This document shows, in pieces, positions 21,401 through 32,066 of a stretch of 64,000 nucleotides of DNA. The position numbers and the translations under genes were made by a program. The stretch is taken from contig JAVHJL010000004.1 of the NCBI GenBank assembly GCA_036971715.1, positions 3,224,001-3,288,000 of the forward strand. The letters are read 5' to 3'. Every line of letters begins with the position of its first letter. Position 1 is the stretch's first letter. The notes beneath the pieces are model-generated. The model saw only the letters and a list, made by a program, of their open reading frames with translations. It searched no databases and was not told the origin of the DNA. The stretch comes from Arthrobotrys musiformis. Its lineage: Eukaryota; Ascomycota; Orbiliomycetes; Orbiliales; Orbiliaceae.

Positions 21401-24400
21401 GCGTGACGATCCTGCCTTTGTTAAACAGGTTCGAATACACACAGCTGCCCAGTATTAATTTCGATATCAAAAAATCTTCGGTTTCATATTGTTTCGCCCA
21501 TTTGACGCCTGGCAAACTTAGCACGCATGGCCCCTCCGGTGGCCTGAACGGACAATGCCTGCTGCACTTGATCGGTGATCGATGGCCGGCCTGAGTCAAA
21601 ACCATTCGCTACGGCCCGGTGCACGGCCTGATATCTCTAGCAAGGCCGCCTGAATTTTTCGCAAGTACTTCTCACGATGTACTCCTTCTTCGAATTTCAT
21701 GAAATAACAAAAAAAAAGCTGTCAAAGCGATGGGATGGGCGGAACCACTAGCCCGGCCGGCACCAGTTCCAAACCCAATTTCTTTCCAACCAACAGGAAG
21801 CAGCACCGTTACACGATGGAGGTGCGTCTAGACAATTAGGGCAAAACCTCATGGTCTGTAGATTCCGTGCTTTGTTTTACAATAACGTAGCTAGCGTTCT
21901 GCATGGCGCACAGGACTTTCCGGCTGATACATAACGCACGCCCAGACGGCGAGCACGTTGATTACCACGACTTTTACTACAGCACTACCACAAACGATCA
22001 AAAGAGGCCGTGGCTCTGCTTTGTGCAACCATCCGCATGGACGGGCCATGGCTCTCGTGGTACGTACGTATTATGTGGCTGAAACGTAAAACTATTTTAA
22101 ATTGAATGTTTTGAAAATACCCGTCCGTCTAACTTTGAGTACATCCTGTGGAATATCTTCAGGCACGATATCCCCAGAAGCGGCATTATGTAACATTCAT
22201 GAAGGAAAAGGTATAGTGCTACAGGTGAAGGAACTAGCTTGCGCTGCAGCCTTATGAAAACGAGGGGTTTTTGTAGAACGTAACACAGATGTAGTCAGCT
22301 GCGTCGAACTCGGGGAGGGTCTCGAGATTCAATCTACGGAAGTCCTACGATGTACGTATATATGCAACGCCTATTGCGAATGCGTATCATATGACCCTCA
22401 GAATTGTGGGGTTTCTTGATATGAACAGAGTTTTCCCGGGATTTGGGACGACAGTGGGGGGATTGATGCCTGGAATCCGGAAGGCTGAAGGAGAGTTGCA
22501 CTGCATTGCATCTCTGCGTAAGCTTATATGTTTCACAATCCGAGTGGAATATAATTCCGTTTTTGAAGATACATTTCGGCTTGCTAGACTTGACACGTCG
22601 ATAATACCGTTAAGCGGGTGACTCCCAGACTACAAGCATCGTTGTTTCCGTTTCTATTCATTCGAGTCTAGCTTGTTGCATAATGAGTTTAATGTACGAG
22701 GCATTTCTCGGCTTAATTCTTGATACCAAGGTATTTTGAAGTAGTGATTCCGTGAAGAGGATATCCTAGTTGTTACAACGGGTACCCATTGATGCCGTCT
22801 CGACACACATCCAGTGCATCAAGAACTCTCGGTCCAGAGTTCAAGGTGGCTTAGTTTTTGCGTCAGTATTGCCTGCACCAAAAAGAAGAAGTCGGATTAT
22901 CCCTTACAACTTCAATACATGTATTCAGTCCGAAACAATACTCGGGAAGATGTTTCTGGAAAATTTCGCCACACTTCTCGACCGTGAGATGCAGCTCGCA
23001 CCCTTTCATGGTATACGAAGGTAGGTATATCCCTGAAACCGAGGCGCATTGGTTCTCTGTAACTGTCAATGGTAAATTCCTCGGAGTCAGCCAGAGAGAA
23101 CTTGGGGTTTACGGGATTTCAAAAGATGCATATTTTCCAGACGGGATTTCTCAGAATTCGATCTTGCCACCCTGACAGAATAATTTTACCATTGTCGACG
23201 GGTATTTGCGAAGACGGCCTGCAGGTCTGGAGTCCAAAATAAGCCACCCGAAGGGCTATTGCAGAGGGATATATGACAAAAGACGGCTCAAAAATGCTAC
23301 ACTGTATATAATACCCTCTACTCGAGTCTACATCATTGTCGACCATACCGACTATTCACCCGTAGTGTTTCTCATTATAAATATTTAGCAATCCAAACGT
23401 TACGGTAGCATAATTTTTTTCAAGAATTTTTTTTCCTCCAATAGAGTCGGTGAATGTAATTGGCGATGCCCTTCTCGGCCCTGCACCCAGACCCACACAA
23501 TCCAAGCATGTGGTAATCGATCACAATTGGTCAATTACCCCTTCACCTGTCTAGGCGCGCATACTACGTACGGGTGTATCTTCGGGGCCCAGTCTACAAG
23601 GGGGGTGGGATACTTCCAGGGCTAGCACCGGGGCATCGGGATGTTGTGCAACCATGCCTTACATGAAATCCTGTGGGTCTCCCTTGTCTGTCAAAAGCCT
23701 GTCCACGAGCTAAAAGAGAAGAGAAGAAAAAAAAAGGATAGCCAGCCCGTCTCCCAGCCCTGCGAAAAGAGTACTCGGTGACAGACCGAGTAAACCTTTT
23801 TTAGCTTTGAGCCTTCCCAGTCACGAAAACTAAAATTAAAGCGACCAAAAAAAACCTGAAATTTTTCATGATGGTTGCGTAGAGCTTTCGTCCTTTTTGG
23901 ACCCGAGTTTTCCCTATCCTTGGCCTCATCTTCCGAGAAGAGAAGTTAGGTGCTGAGATGGTGGTTCTGTATTGGGATCTAGATTTTTATATGCGAAGAA
24001 AAAAACTTAGTAGTCTCGACGCACTATAAAAAAAAGTATGCGGCATATATGGAAAACACTAAGACTGGCCATATTCGTTATGACGAATCCAATGATGCCT
24101 ATTGAAGAATAAAGCGGCGCCCATCGGCGGATACGGAATCTTTTTGTCCAAACGGGAGATGAGGAGAAGAAAAAGAAAAGGAAGCACATCCTTTGGTTTA
24201 TCGATAAGAAAGAAAAAAAACCTGCGAAATGGGATTTCTGGCATGTGAAAAACGGGATGATTCGACAAGGGGATTCCGAACATCTCGGTCAGTGGTGGAG
24301 AAACCGGCCACCACGGGAAGCAAACCCCACATGCCATCGCTTCTGGCCTACCGTATATGCAGTTTATGATGTCGAGATGCCGAGAGCGGGGAGAATTAAG

Positions 24401-24816
24401 AGGTAAAAAAAAAGCTGGAGACTGTGGGCTGCATGATCAGTGCCATGGTCGAGGAGACGAGGCGAGGTGGACCTGCCCCCCAGGCATGCTTGTACGACAA
24501 TGGAGTGGTCTGTTAACCTGATGGCCGTTTGATTGTTGTGTGACTTCTATCCAATGCATGGTCCTCCTTCAGGCTTCAACAGGCTTTGTATCGAACAAAT
24601 TAGCCGGCAGCATCGTATCAGCGGGCAGCTGATAGTGCATCTTGAACACAGAGTTCGGAGGGAAGAATGTCGGCGACTGTATTTCTAGAATCAAGGATGT
24701 CTTTGCATCAGGCAGATGACCATGTGAAGCGTGGGGTCACCGCTTCTCTCCACGAGATTGGTCTCCCATTTCCACACGGCCGCCATCAATGCAGCACAAC
24801 GATCGTGACGTTGGGA

Positions 24817-24861
24817 TTGATGTGTTGATGTGTTGATGCGTTGATGTGTTGTGGTGTTGTG
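24817..24861. repeat. Octamer microsatellite TTGATGTG
   Basis: About five head-to-tail copies of TTGATGTG with single-base changes (TTGATGCG, TTGTGGTG). It lies in non-coding DNA and is probably a simple replication-slippage tract. Confidence 0.7.
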
Positions 24862-26259
24862 TAACAGACCAATTTGGACCTCGAACAGATTGGGAAGACC
24901 ACACGAACACGAACATCTCAAGAACAAGATCTCAAGAACACCAATGTCCCCTCCTCCCGACGGCGGATACGTCGGTAATGTATTCCGATCTAATAAAATC
25001 TCCCTAACTAATTAGTGGCTTTTGGCTGCGAGTCTACTCAAACGTCCTCCGTCTCTAGAATACGCTTCGCAAAACAAGCTTTCCTGGTCGATTGGTACGA
25101 GCTATTGATCCCACGAGCTAAGTCTACAAGTGATGGTTGATGGGACACAAGATCTCAAGGTTTATGTTTAAGTCCGGCAACTTATCGTCTAATATGAAAC
25201 GAAAGTTTATCGAAACAAGAAACACCCAGGCGATCGAACCGATGCAATCAGTTTTCCCCTCGTTTCATGGAACCTCTCAAAGATCGCATCATTGCTCGTT
25301 CATTATCCAAGAGGCTTTTGACGTCATGAAAATAGCCTTCGAGGCGAGATTTTTTGGGGATCTTTTGGCGAGAGTGAGAGAGAGGGAAATGAGGTCTCCC
25401 TCTGATTCAGAAGGCATCCTTTACAACATCCCAGTTGCCTTTCGCTTCCTGTGATTTCCCCTTAATGGCGAGCGTGATCCAACGGCGCCACTTGTGAACA
25501 ATTATGGATCAACGCCATTTCATCTCCAGATGCGCCAGTTCGGTGGGCTCTCAATTAACCGCCAAAGCTCTTTTGTCAATAGTGCCTTGGTTATGCGGAC
25601 ATTGGGTGGAGAATGCAACACTGTCAATTATTTCTGCGCAGTAGTATGTTCTCGTTGGAATGAGGTTGAATGCAATGCCGATATACTACTATCCTAGAAG
25701 ATCTGTGTATACCGTCGAAGTTGATGTTGGAATCGGTCGAGAATCGAAAATGCTCAGCCTCGATCCAAACCGCCTACGAACCAACATGCACGCGAATTTG
25801 TCAAGAACTGCACACCGAACGACTGCGTTTCCGTCGATGGATGCCTGCAAGAACATCTTGGCCCTTATTTTGTTTACAATTTACGCGATCTTTGACAGCG
25901 AGAAACAGGCTGTGCTGGCCAATAAGAGCGCGAGACGCCATACCCCGGACCGTGATGGGTGGGTGCATACGCTTTGTTTCAGTGATAGCGCACGACCAGC
26001 ATCCACAACCCAATGGCAGTTGCACGGAAATTACAACATGGGCTGAAATGAAATGAAGGTCCAATAAGGCATGTCCGGCCACCGGCATCACCAGGAGACT
26101 TTGTGCCCATCGTGGGAGGGGAGCAAAATTTTTAGGCTTTTGCTGTGGTTTTTGCTCAATCGGGTCGGGGAAAAGGTTTGCATTTGCCCGTCACCCCTAT
26201 TTTTGGCCGTGGATTGCATTGGGTTTAAGAGTCGCAGGCTGTCCTCGCACATTGTGCAT

Positions 26260-26553
26260 GACTTTTTCACACTCCTTTTTCCTTCACACCACTACGAAGT
26301 ACCTCAGTCGTCTACGTATACACGCTCCTTCTGTCACTTCTCGCTCACGAACGCATCTGCGCTTCGCCCGACACTCGTTTCAACTCTAACTGCTAAAGGT
26401 TTCCCCCTTTTGGACTATTTAATACCCTCGTTCTCGCGCCAGACTTTTGAAAAACACTCTTGTTGTCGTCTGCTCAATACTTCGACTCCAGCCTTTTTCA
26501 AATTAATTCTTTTAATTGTTAATACCTAAAACTCCACCATCACAAAGTTCAAA
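26260..26553 (+). promoter_or_regulatory. Pyrimidine-rich promoter region of the Kre9-like gene
   Basis: C/T-rich on the plus strand for almost 300 bp before the ATG, with an AT patch ATTTAATA near 26417. Such CT tracts often precede the transcription start of well-expressed fungal genes (general knowledge). The exact start site cannot be told from sequence. Confidence 0.4.
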
Positions 26554-27204
26554 ATGCATTTCTTCAAGTCTGCTGTCTCCCTCGCCCTCGCGGCCTTCGC
26601 TGCTGTTGCATCTGCCCAGGCTTCGACCAAGGGCAATGCTATCACTGCCCCCACCGCTGGCACTGTCATCGAGGCCGGTTCGACATTTGAGATCAAGTGG
26701 ATGAACCCTGTTGGACAACAAGTCACCTTGGTTGTTATGGACGGTGCTGCCAACAGCCTGAAGCCAGTCGCAACCATCATCGCTGGCCTCCCCAACTCTG
26801 GTACCTACACATGGAGCGTCCCTGAGAATCTCCCATCCAGCGGCACATACACCATCAGAATCTCCTACGACACTACCCCAGCCAACTACAACTACTCTGA
26901 CCGATTCGTCTTCACCTCTGACTTCGTCGCTACCACCTCTGCTGCTACCTCATCCGCTCCTGCCACCACCAGCGCCCCAGCTACAACTTCTCCTTCCAAC
27001 ACCACCGCCAGCGCCAGCGAGACCGAGACCGAGACCGGGTCCACTACTGTCCGCACATCTACCTCCACCCGACGAACCTCCACCTCGGAATCTACCAGTG
27101 AACCAACCTCCGCTGGAGCTCCACAGAACGCCGGAACATCCACCCTCTCCAGCCCATTGGCTGTTATCGTGGCTGTCATTGCCGCTGCTCTCTTCATCCA
27201 CTAG
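26554..27204 (+). CDS. GPI-anchored Ser/Thr-rich cell wall protein, Kre9/Knh1-like N-domain
   Basis: Single exon, 216 residues. A signal peptide is clear (MHFFKSAVSLALAAFAAVASA, likely cut after A21). Residues about 25-125 match the Kre9/Knh1-like extracellular fold (PF10342 type): ITAPTAGTVIEAGSTFEIKW, then NSGTYTWSVPENLPSSGTY and a YNYSDRF motif. A Ser/Thr/Ala-rich stalk follows (126-190; TTSAPATTSPSNTTASASET), probably O-mannosylated. The C-terminus is a GPI signal: small residues around NAGTSTLSS followed by a hydrophobic tail PLAVIVAVIAAALFIH. The product is therefore expected at the plasma membrane or in the wall, where relatives are linked to beta-1,6-glucan assembly or are structural. 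Codon choice is strongly C-biased, suggesting high expression. It converges on HPM1. Confidence 0.9.
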   Translation: MHFFKSAVSLALAAFAAVASAQASTKGNAITAPTAGTVIEAGSTFEIKWMNPVGQQVTLVVMDGAANSLKPVATIIAGLPNSGTYTWSVPENLPSSGTYTIRISYDTTPANYNYSDRFVFTSDFVATTSAATSSAPATTSAPATTSPSNTTASASETETETGSTTVRTSTSTRRTSTSESTSEPTSAGAPQNAGTSTLSSPLAVIVAVIAAALFIH

Positions 27205-27982
27205 ATTTAGCATAGTTAATTCTTCCAATCCAGCCCCTAGCTATTATTTAGTAATGATCAATGAGCACACTGTCAATTTTATGAGCATTTTCTTTTAAAC
27301 GGTGTCCTCGAGAGCTCCCCATATTCCTTATAATGTTGGTTTTTCTTCTTCGTTCGCCGAATTTTTATACATCTGGTTATATTTTTTTCGAGCACAAAAG
27401 ATTTATTGTAGATATCCCACTTTTTATTGTAACTTTTTGAACGGTGGAGTGTAGTGGTCAGGCTAATTCTTGAGCGAAATAGCAAAATGAAAAACGATGG
27501 TACAAACATAAATCCGGGGTTCAAAAATCGCGTAGATGATTTAGTGATAGAGCGTTAGATGTATATGGTACTTCAATGGTACCTTTTGTGGCTGGAATGT
27601 TTAAATATAAACATACACTAGACCCATCGACGTTTCTTCTCGACAAACCGTGCATGAAGATAGTGTACACTTCAGCCTCACGGGCTGAACAGGACGTATA
27701 AACGTGCATTTTGGTGACTTTTAGGTTTTTTTACTTGTTTGTCGTCGCATCGGAATGTTGCGATAGGGCTGAATGGAGTCTATCGATATTAGGGCTGAAG
27801 TAGGGATGACGATAACCATACATCTATAACTACCTTGCAGCTTCGATAAGAGCTTACCACGGAAACATCAAAGCCATAGCGTCATAATCGCTATCCGCGA
27901 AAGGGGGCCCAGTCAATCGAAAGGATGAAATCTAATCGATTATCTCGTAGTATTTTATCTACATCCTTGCATAACAAACCAC
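27205..27982. other. Convergent spacer between the Kre9-like gene and HPM1
   Basis: 778 bp between two converging stop codons; it must hold both 3' UTRs. AT-rich, no supported ORF. Confidence 0.5.
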
Positions 27983-29174
27983 TCAGGATTTAGAAACCAC
28001 TCCAACAACCCTGCCGACCCCTACGCCCCTTTTCTCCTCTCTTGCTATATCCCATTTCCATCCCTTCGCGTGGATTATATCGACAAAATCCTTCACGCTC
28101 CCGCCGACGCCGAAGTAGATGTCCTTTGCTGCGATGTATGCTTTTCCTGTGTGTGAGAGGGTGTGTTCGAGCATTTCCACGAAGGCGGGGATGGATGATG
28201 GGGAGTAGATTGTTTCGCTGGCTAGGATGAGGGGGTACATTGTCTCCGGGGTTGATGAGGTTATCCCCCCGTGAATGAGTGAGATCATATCTTCGCTCCA
28301 GGAGCCCGAGAGGAATGATATGGTGATGTTGTGGGATTGTAGGGTTGAGAGGAAGGATGAGAGGAGGGATTGGGTTAGTTCTATCTCTGGGGTTTCTTCT
28401 GATACCTCTTCTGTCGGTTGTGATGTTGATGGGAGGGTGTTTGTTGCGTGGAGGTATGCTAGGATTATATTTGGCAGAGTGACGAGGCGTAGGACGTCGA
28501 TGTTGTAGTCTGCTAGTGTTAGATGCACCCCGCTGCCACCGGATGAGAGGAGGGTTTGGAGGATATAACAGCTGGGCAGGGCGGTTCCGCATCCTAATTC
28601 GAGGATACGGTTCGAAGAGGTGATCCAGAGATCGGAGTCGGTGGCAAGTTGTTTGACGAGGTCGGATGAGCATTCCCAGGACTTGAGGCCGCCTTCGTAG
28701 GTATTTGTGCGGATGTCTTCGTCTGTGAATGCGGCGCTGAAGTTGGTGGTGGTGTCCGCGGAGGGGTTGTTATCCTCTGCCATGAGCTGCATTTTTACAT
28801 CAAAGAGCTCACGACGGGGGATTGTTATTGTTTTTGAGGAGGTGAGGGGGATGGTGAGCGGGGAGAAGGCAATGTGCGGGGGGAGTTTGGAGATCTAATA
28901 TCATTCCATTTGTTAATACATGTACATGAACCATAGTATAATGGATGCCGTAGGAACCCCGGTAGGCGTATATCCACGTCCTCCACCCGGATCTCAAAAA
29001 ATAAGAGAAATGGAGACTTACAAGTTCATCCAAAGAGTGCAGTTGAGCCGGTATTCTGGACGAGCCAAATGAAGTCCCCTCATCCTCCTCCTCGACGGGG
29101 GTATCTTCGACATGCCCCGCGTCCACCTCCTCGACCCCATCCGTCTCAATATCGAAATTAAACTTAAACGACAT
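27983..29174 (-). CDS. HPM1: Protein-histidine N-methyltransferase (Hpm1/METTL18 family)
   Basis: Two exons: 29174-29022 and 28894-27983; the intron of 127 nt is phase 0; 354 residues (yeast Hpm1 377). The family methylates a histidine in ribosomal protein L3 (His243 in yeast), tuning ribosome assembly and translation. Visible: an acidic N-terminal part (MSFKFNFDIETDGVEEVD), the Hpm1-type block YEGGLKSWECSSDLV (about 116-130), and the SAM-binding motif I ILELGCGTALPS (148-159). Further on are LADYN, the motif PLILASETIYSP, and a C-terminal IAAKDIYFGVGGSV stretch that includes the conserved late beta strand. The coding strand is unusually A/C-rich for most of exon 2, then turns G-rich near the stop. 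It is divergent from SPT2, sharing a 1.5 kb upstream region. Confidence 0.92.
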
Positions 29175-30679
29175 ATCTTATATTCCCTTTCAACGGATTT
29201 CTACGGCAATTCATGCATTTTCTCCGTCACGGGAGGTCGGTGTTCTGGAAGTTATAGTGGTACAAAATTTTCTGCTCGAACAACGCAGATGTGGAGAGCA
29301 AAACTTTGAAAAAATACCACATTCCTAATGGTTTGGCTGCAAGCGGGTTATATTAGCAAGCGCTATTCCCAGCATTCGGTGAACCCAGGTTTCAGGTCAG
29401 AAAAAAAAACAAAAAACGAAAAAAAATAGAGAGAGAAAGAAGGAAAATGGGATTGTGAGATTTATGCAAAAGTCAGGATTCGCATATACGCCCCCCCGTA
29501 TATTCCCAAGGCAAAAATGCGCTTCTTCCTAGCCGTTTGGAAGGATTCGCATATGTAGGGCAATCGTGTAAGGATAGTCAGGCAAGGGAACTCTTTTTTA
29601 TGCCCGCGCCCGCGCCAAGACGCAAGAAAAACGAACCATGATGGATATTAGATGCAATGCAATGAGGTATACCGTGGAGGATACCTTTGGCGGGAGATGT
29701 CCCCCCTTCGAGTAGTCCCACACACACGCACGCACACACACGAACGTCCGTGCTGTCTGACAGTTGTCGCAAAGTGATATAAAATCCCTCGAGTACGGAC
29801 AGGCAGACAGATAGCTGGACAACTAGACAGCTAGACAGCTAAGAATATAATCTTTCCGTGAATATATCTACCCAGTCTGGCAGCAGTATGTCCGCACTTG
29901 TGCTCAGGCTTTCACGAATCGATATTCGAATACGTCTCTTCTTTTCCTTTTCATTATTTCTTTTTCAGAGATGCGTAGAGGGGGGCCTTGGACATTGGAT
30001 TCAAAGTTGTCCCAAGATGCCAAATGGTCTGTTGCAGCGGTCAGGATGCAGTTAGCAAAATTAGTGATCCAGCCTATAATTTTATCCAAACAGTAGGTAC
30101 CTACTTAACTCCAACCTCGCGCACCCAAACATGCACGCAGCGGGTTTCAGAGTGTCGAGGGGCCATTGGTGGCACTGGACTGTGAAGCTGTCTTGGTAGC
30201 ACCGATTCGGGTTGGTTTGCATGTGTGCTGGTTTTTTTGCCGGGCGTGAAATTGTTGGAAGGACTATAAATATCGCCCTCCCACCTCAGTCCTGACTCTT
30301 CCATCGCCCAAACCTCTCCCTTTCTCTTTCCCTCCACCCCTTTCCCTCCCAACAACCACACAAAACACCGCCCTTCCGCCGTCTGCTGCACGCCTTCCCA
30401 TCGCACGCCTCCGAATTCTCCCGACTCGATTCTCTTCGCCGTGGCCTGAACGAGCTAGCGGCGGTCTCATTGCTAGTAATTATATATGGGAGCCTGAATT
30501 TAAAGCAAAACAAAAATAAAGGGAAAGAAAAATCTTGCCCGCCCCTGATCGCGAGGTGCACGTCTCGACAGCCACCCCCCACCACGCTGCTGGAGCCGTC
30601 CCGTCGCGAGTCAACCCCTACGGCTATCACAGGAAGCCTGGAATAGAGCCTATCTTGGATATAAAATAGAAAGAACTTC
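29175..30679. other. Divergent promoter region, HPM1 / SPT2
   Basis: 1.5 kb between two divergent start codons. It holds a CA-dinucleotide-like tract (29719-29742), A/G-rich stretches near 29400-29445, and a TATA box with a C/T-rich start region for SPT2 at 30265-30400. No supported ORF. Confidence 0.5.
30265..30272 (+). promoter_or_regulatory. TATA box, probable SPT2 core promoter
   Basis: TATAAATA followed within about 30 bp by a long C/T-rich tract (30275-30400), the usual look of a fungal core promoter and start region. It would give SPT2 a 5' UTR of about 350 nt. Confidence 0.5.
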
Positions 30680-32066
30680 ATGATGGCCACTGGCCCGGGA
30701 GGCGGGGTTAGTAACACGGATTCCCTCATTGGCCGGTGTCGATGGTTCACCACAACTCACCGTCGAGTGATCACAAGGCTGACTCATCTCCCCTTTTCAC
30801 CTATAGTTCAGTATCCTCGATTTAGTAGGCCAACTTGAAGGGTCGTCTGGTTCCAAGGGTGTAACACAAGGTTCCGGCCCGACCGCTAGGTCGTCAACTA
30901 CCAACGGAAGGAATCAAGAGAGTAGAAGGAATGGAGATGGATCACCGAGGAAGGAACGTCCGGCTCCTATTGGCGTCCCTTCTAGAAATATAAGGGGTGC
31001 CGACTCTACATCGAACACCATCTCGCCTCTTAATACATTCACACCCCCGATATCAAAGGCCTTGGACGCGACTGAGGCTAGTGAGAAGAAGAGGAAGTTG
31101 GAAGAGAATGGCACCGCCCCTCCGACCAAGAAGTCTCGCTTCGAGGGGATGACTAGGGAGCAGAAGATTGCGGAGGTCAAGAGGCTCAAGGCTTTGAAGG
31201 CCGCCCGGGATGCTGCCAAGGCTAACGGGGGTGGTAGTGCTGGTGGGTCTGGGAGGGATGGCAATGGGTCTGGGTCTGCTGCGTCGAATCCAAACTCTCC
31301 GATTACGGCCGAAGCACCGAAGAAGCCTGCGAAGGGTTCTTACGCGGAGATCATGGAGAGGGCAAAGCAGATCCAGGCTACGAGCTCGGCGCCTGCTAAG
31401 ATAGTCCACAAGGAGACCAAGGTGGAGAAGAAGAAGATCGGGAAGACCGACAAGCCTGAGGCCGGCAAGAAGTTGCCTGTTGCTTCCACGAAGGCACAAA
31501 ATGGCAAGCCAGCACCCTCTTCAGGTGTATCCAAACCGGCACCGGCTAAGAAGCCGGTCGGTCGTCCAGCAGCGCGTCCGACTGGGTCTCGCCCTGACGA
31601 TAAAAAGTCTGCCGCGCCTTCAAAGCCTGCCCCGTCGAAACCAAGGCCTCAAGTGGAGTGGAGTGGAACCGCTCGACCTTCTGCGGCTGCAGCGAAACCT
31701 TCCTCTAGTAAGCCGGAATCCAAGGCCTCTGGGCGGGATAAGGATCGTGAACGATCTCGAAGCTGGGACCGAGAAAGAGAGCGTGATAGATATCGCCCAC
31801 AGTCCAAAAGGTTTGTAGCCCCCGACCACTTTCATAACGGTTTGAAACATTCTTTTACTAACATTTTATAACCTAGATATGTTTATGCCGACTCGGATGA
31901 TTACGATGACTACTCATCTGATGACATGGAAGCAACTGGTGCCGACATTCTCGAAGAAGAAGACAGGTCGCGTGTAGCTGGATTCCGAGAGGACCTTGAA
32001 GCTGAGAAGCTTGAAAAGAAACTGGCCGCAGAAAAGGCGAGAAGGAAACAGACCTCTCGATACTAA
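30680..32066 (+). CDS. SPT2: Spt2 histone chaperone
   Basis: Three exons proposed: 30680-30706, 30807-31810 and 31877-32066, giving 406 residues. Spt2 binds H3-H4 at transcribed genes and suppresses cryptic transcription. The C-terminal SPT2 domain is clear, spanning the second intron: YVYADSDDYDDYSSDDMEAT, then ADILEEEDRSRVAGFREDLE. Upstream are Lys/Ala/Pro-rich and RS-like stretches (DRERERDRYR) and the helix EGMTREQKIAEVKRLKALK. The open frame of exon 2 runs back to the acceptor CTATAG at 30801-30806, giving FSILDLVGQLEG, which resembles the N-terminal block of fungal Spt2. The nine-codon first exon (ATG ATG GCC..., donor GTTAGT) is the nearest one that fits phase 0 but is less certain. 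A start within exon 2 would have to be non-ATG, so an upstream exon is needed. Confidence 0.85.

Larger units (their letters stand above)
15412..26553. other. About 11 kb gene desert
   Basis: No ORF above about 165 codons and none with a recognisable domain. It contains scattered homopolymers, a GT-rich tract (18521-18546), an AAGC repeat (18008-18027) and a TTGATGTG-type octamer repeat (24817-24861). The ORF at 20712-21200 (162 codons) and the two overlapping frames at 25660-26056 show no domain and no splice-supported extension. The last 300 bp (26260-26553) are pyrimidine-rich on the plus strand and lead directly into the Kre9-like gene, so they are probably its promoter. The left end is the REG1 upstream region. 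No transposon remnant, tRNA or rRNA was recognised. Confidence 0.45.

Noticed and set aside
25660..26056. Two overlapping 128-codon ORFs in different frames
   Set aside because: Both open by chance in a locally balanced region; neither has protein-family character.
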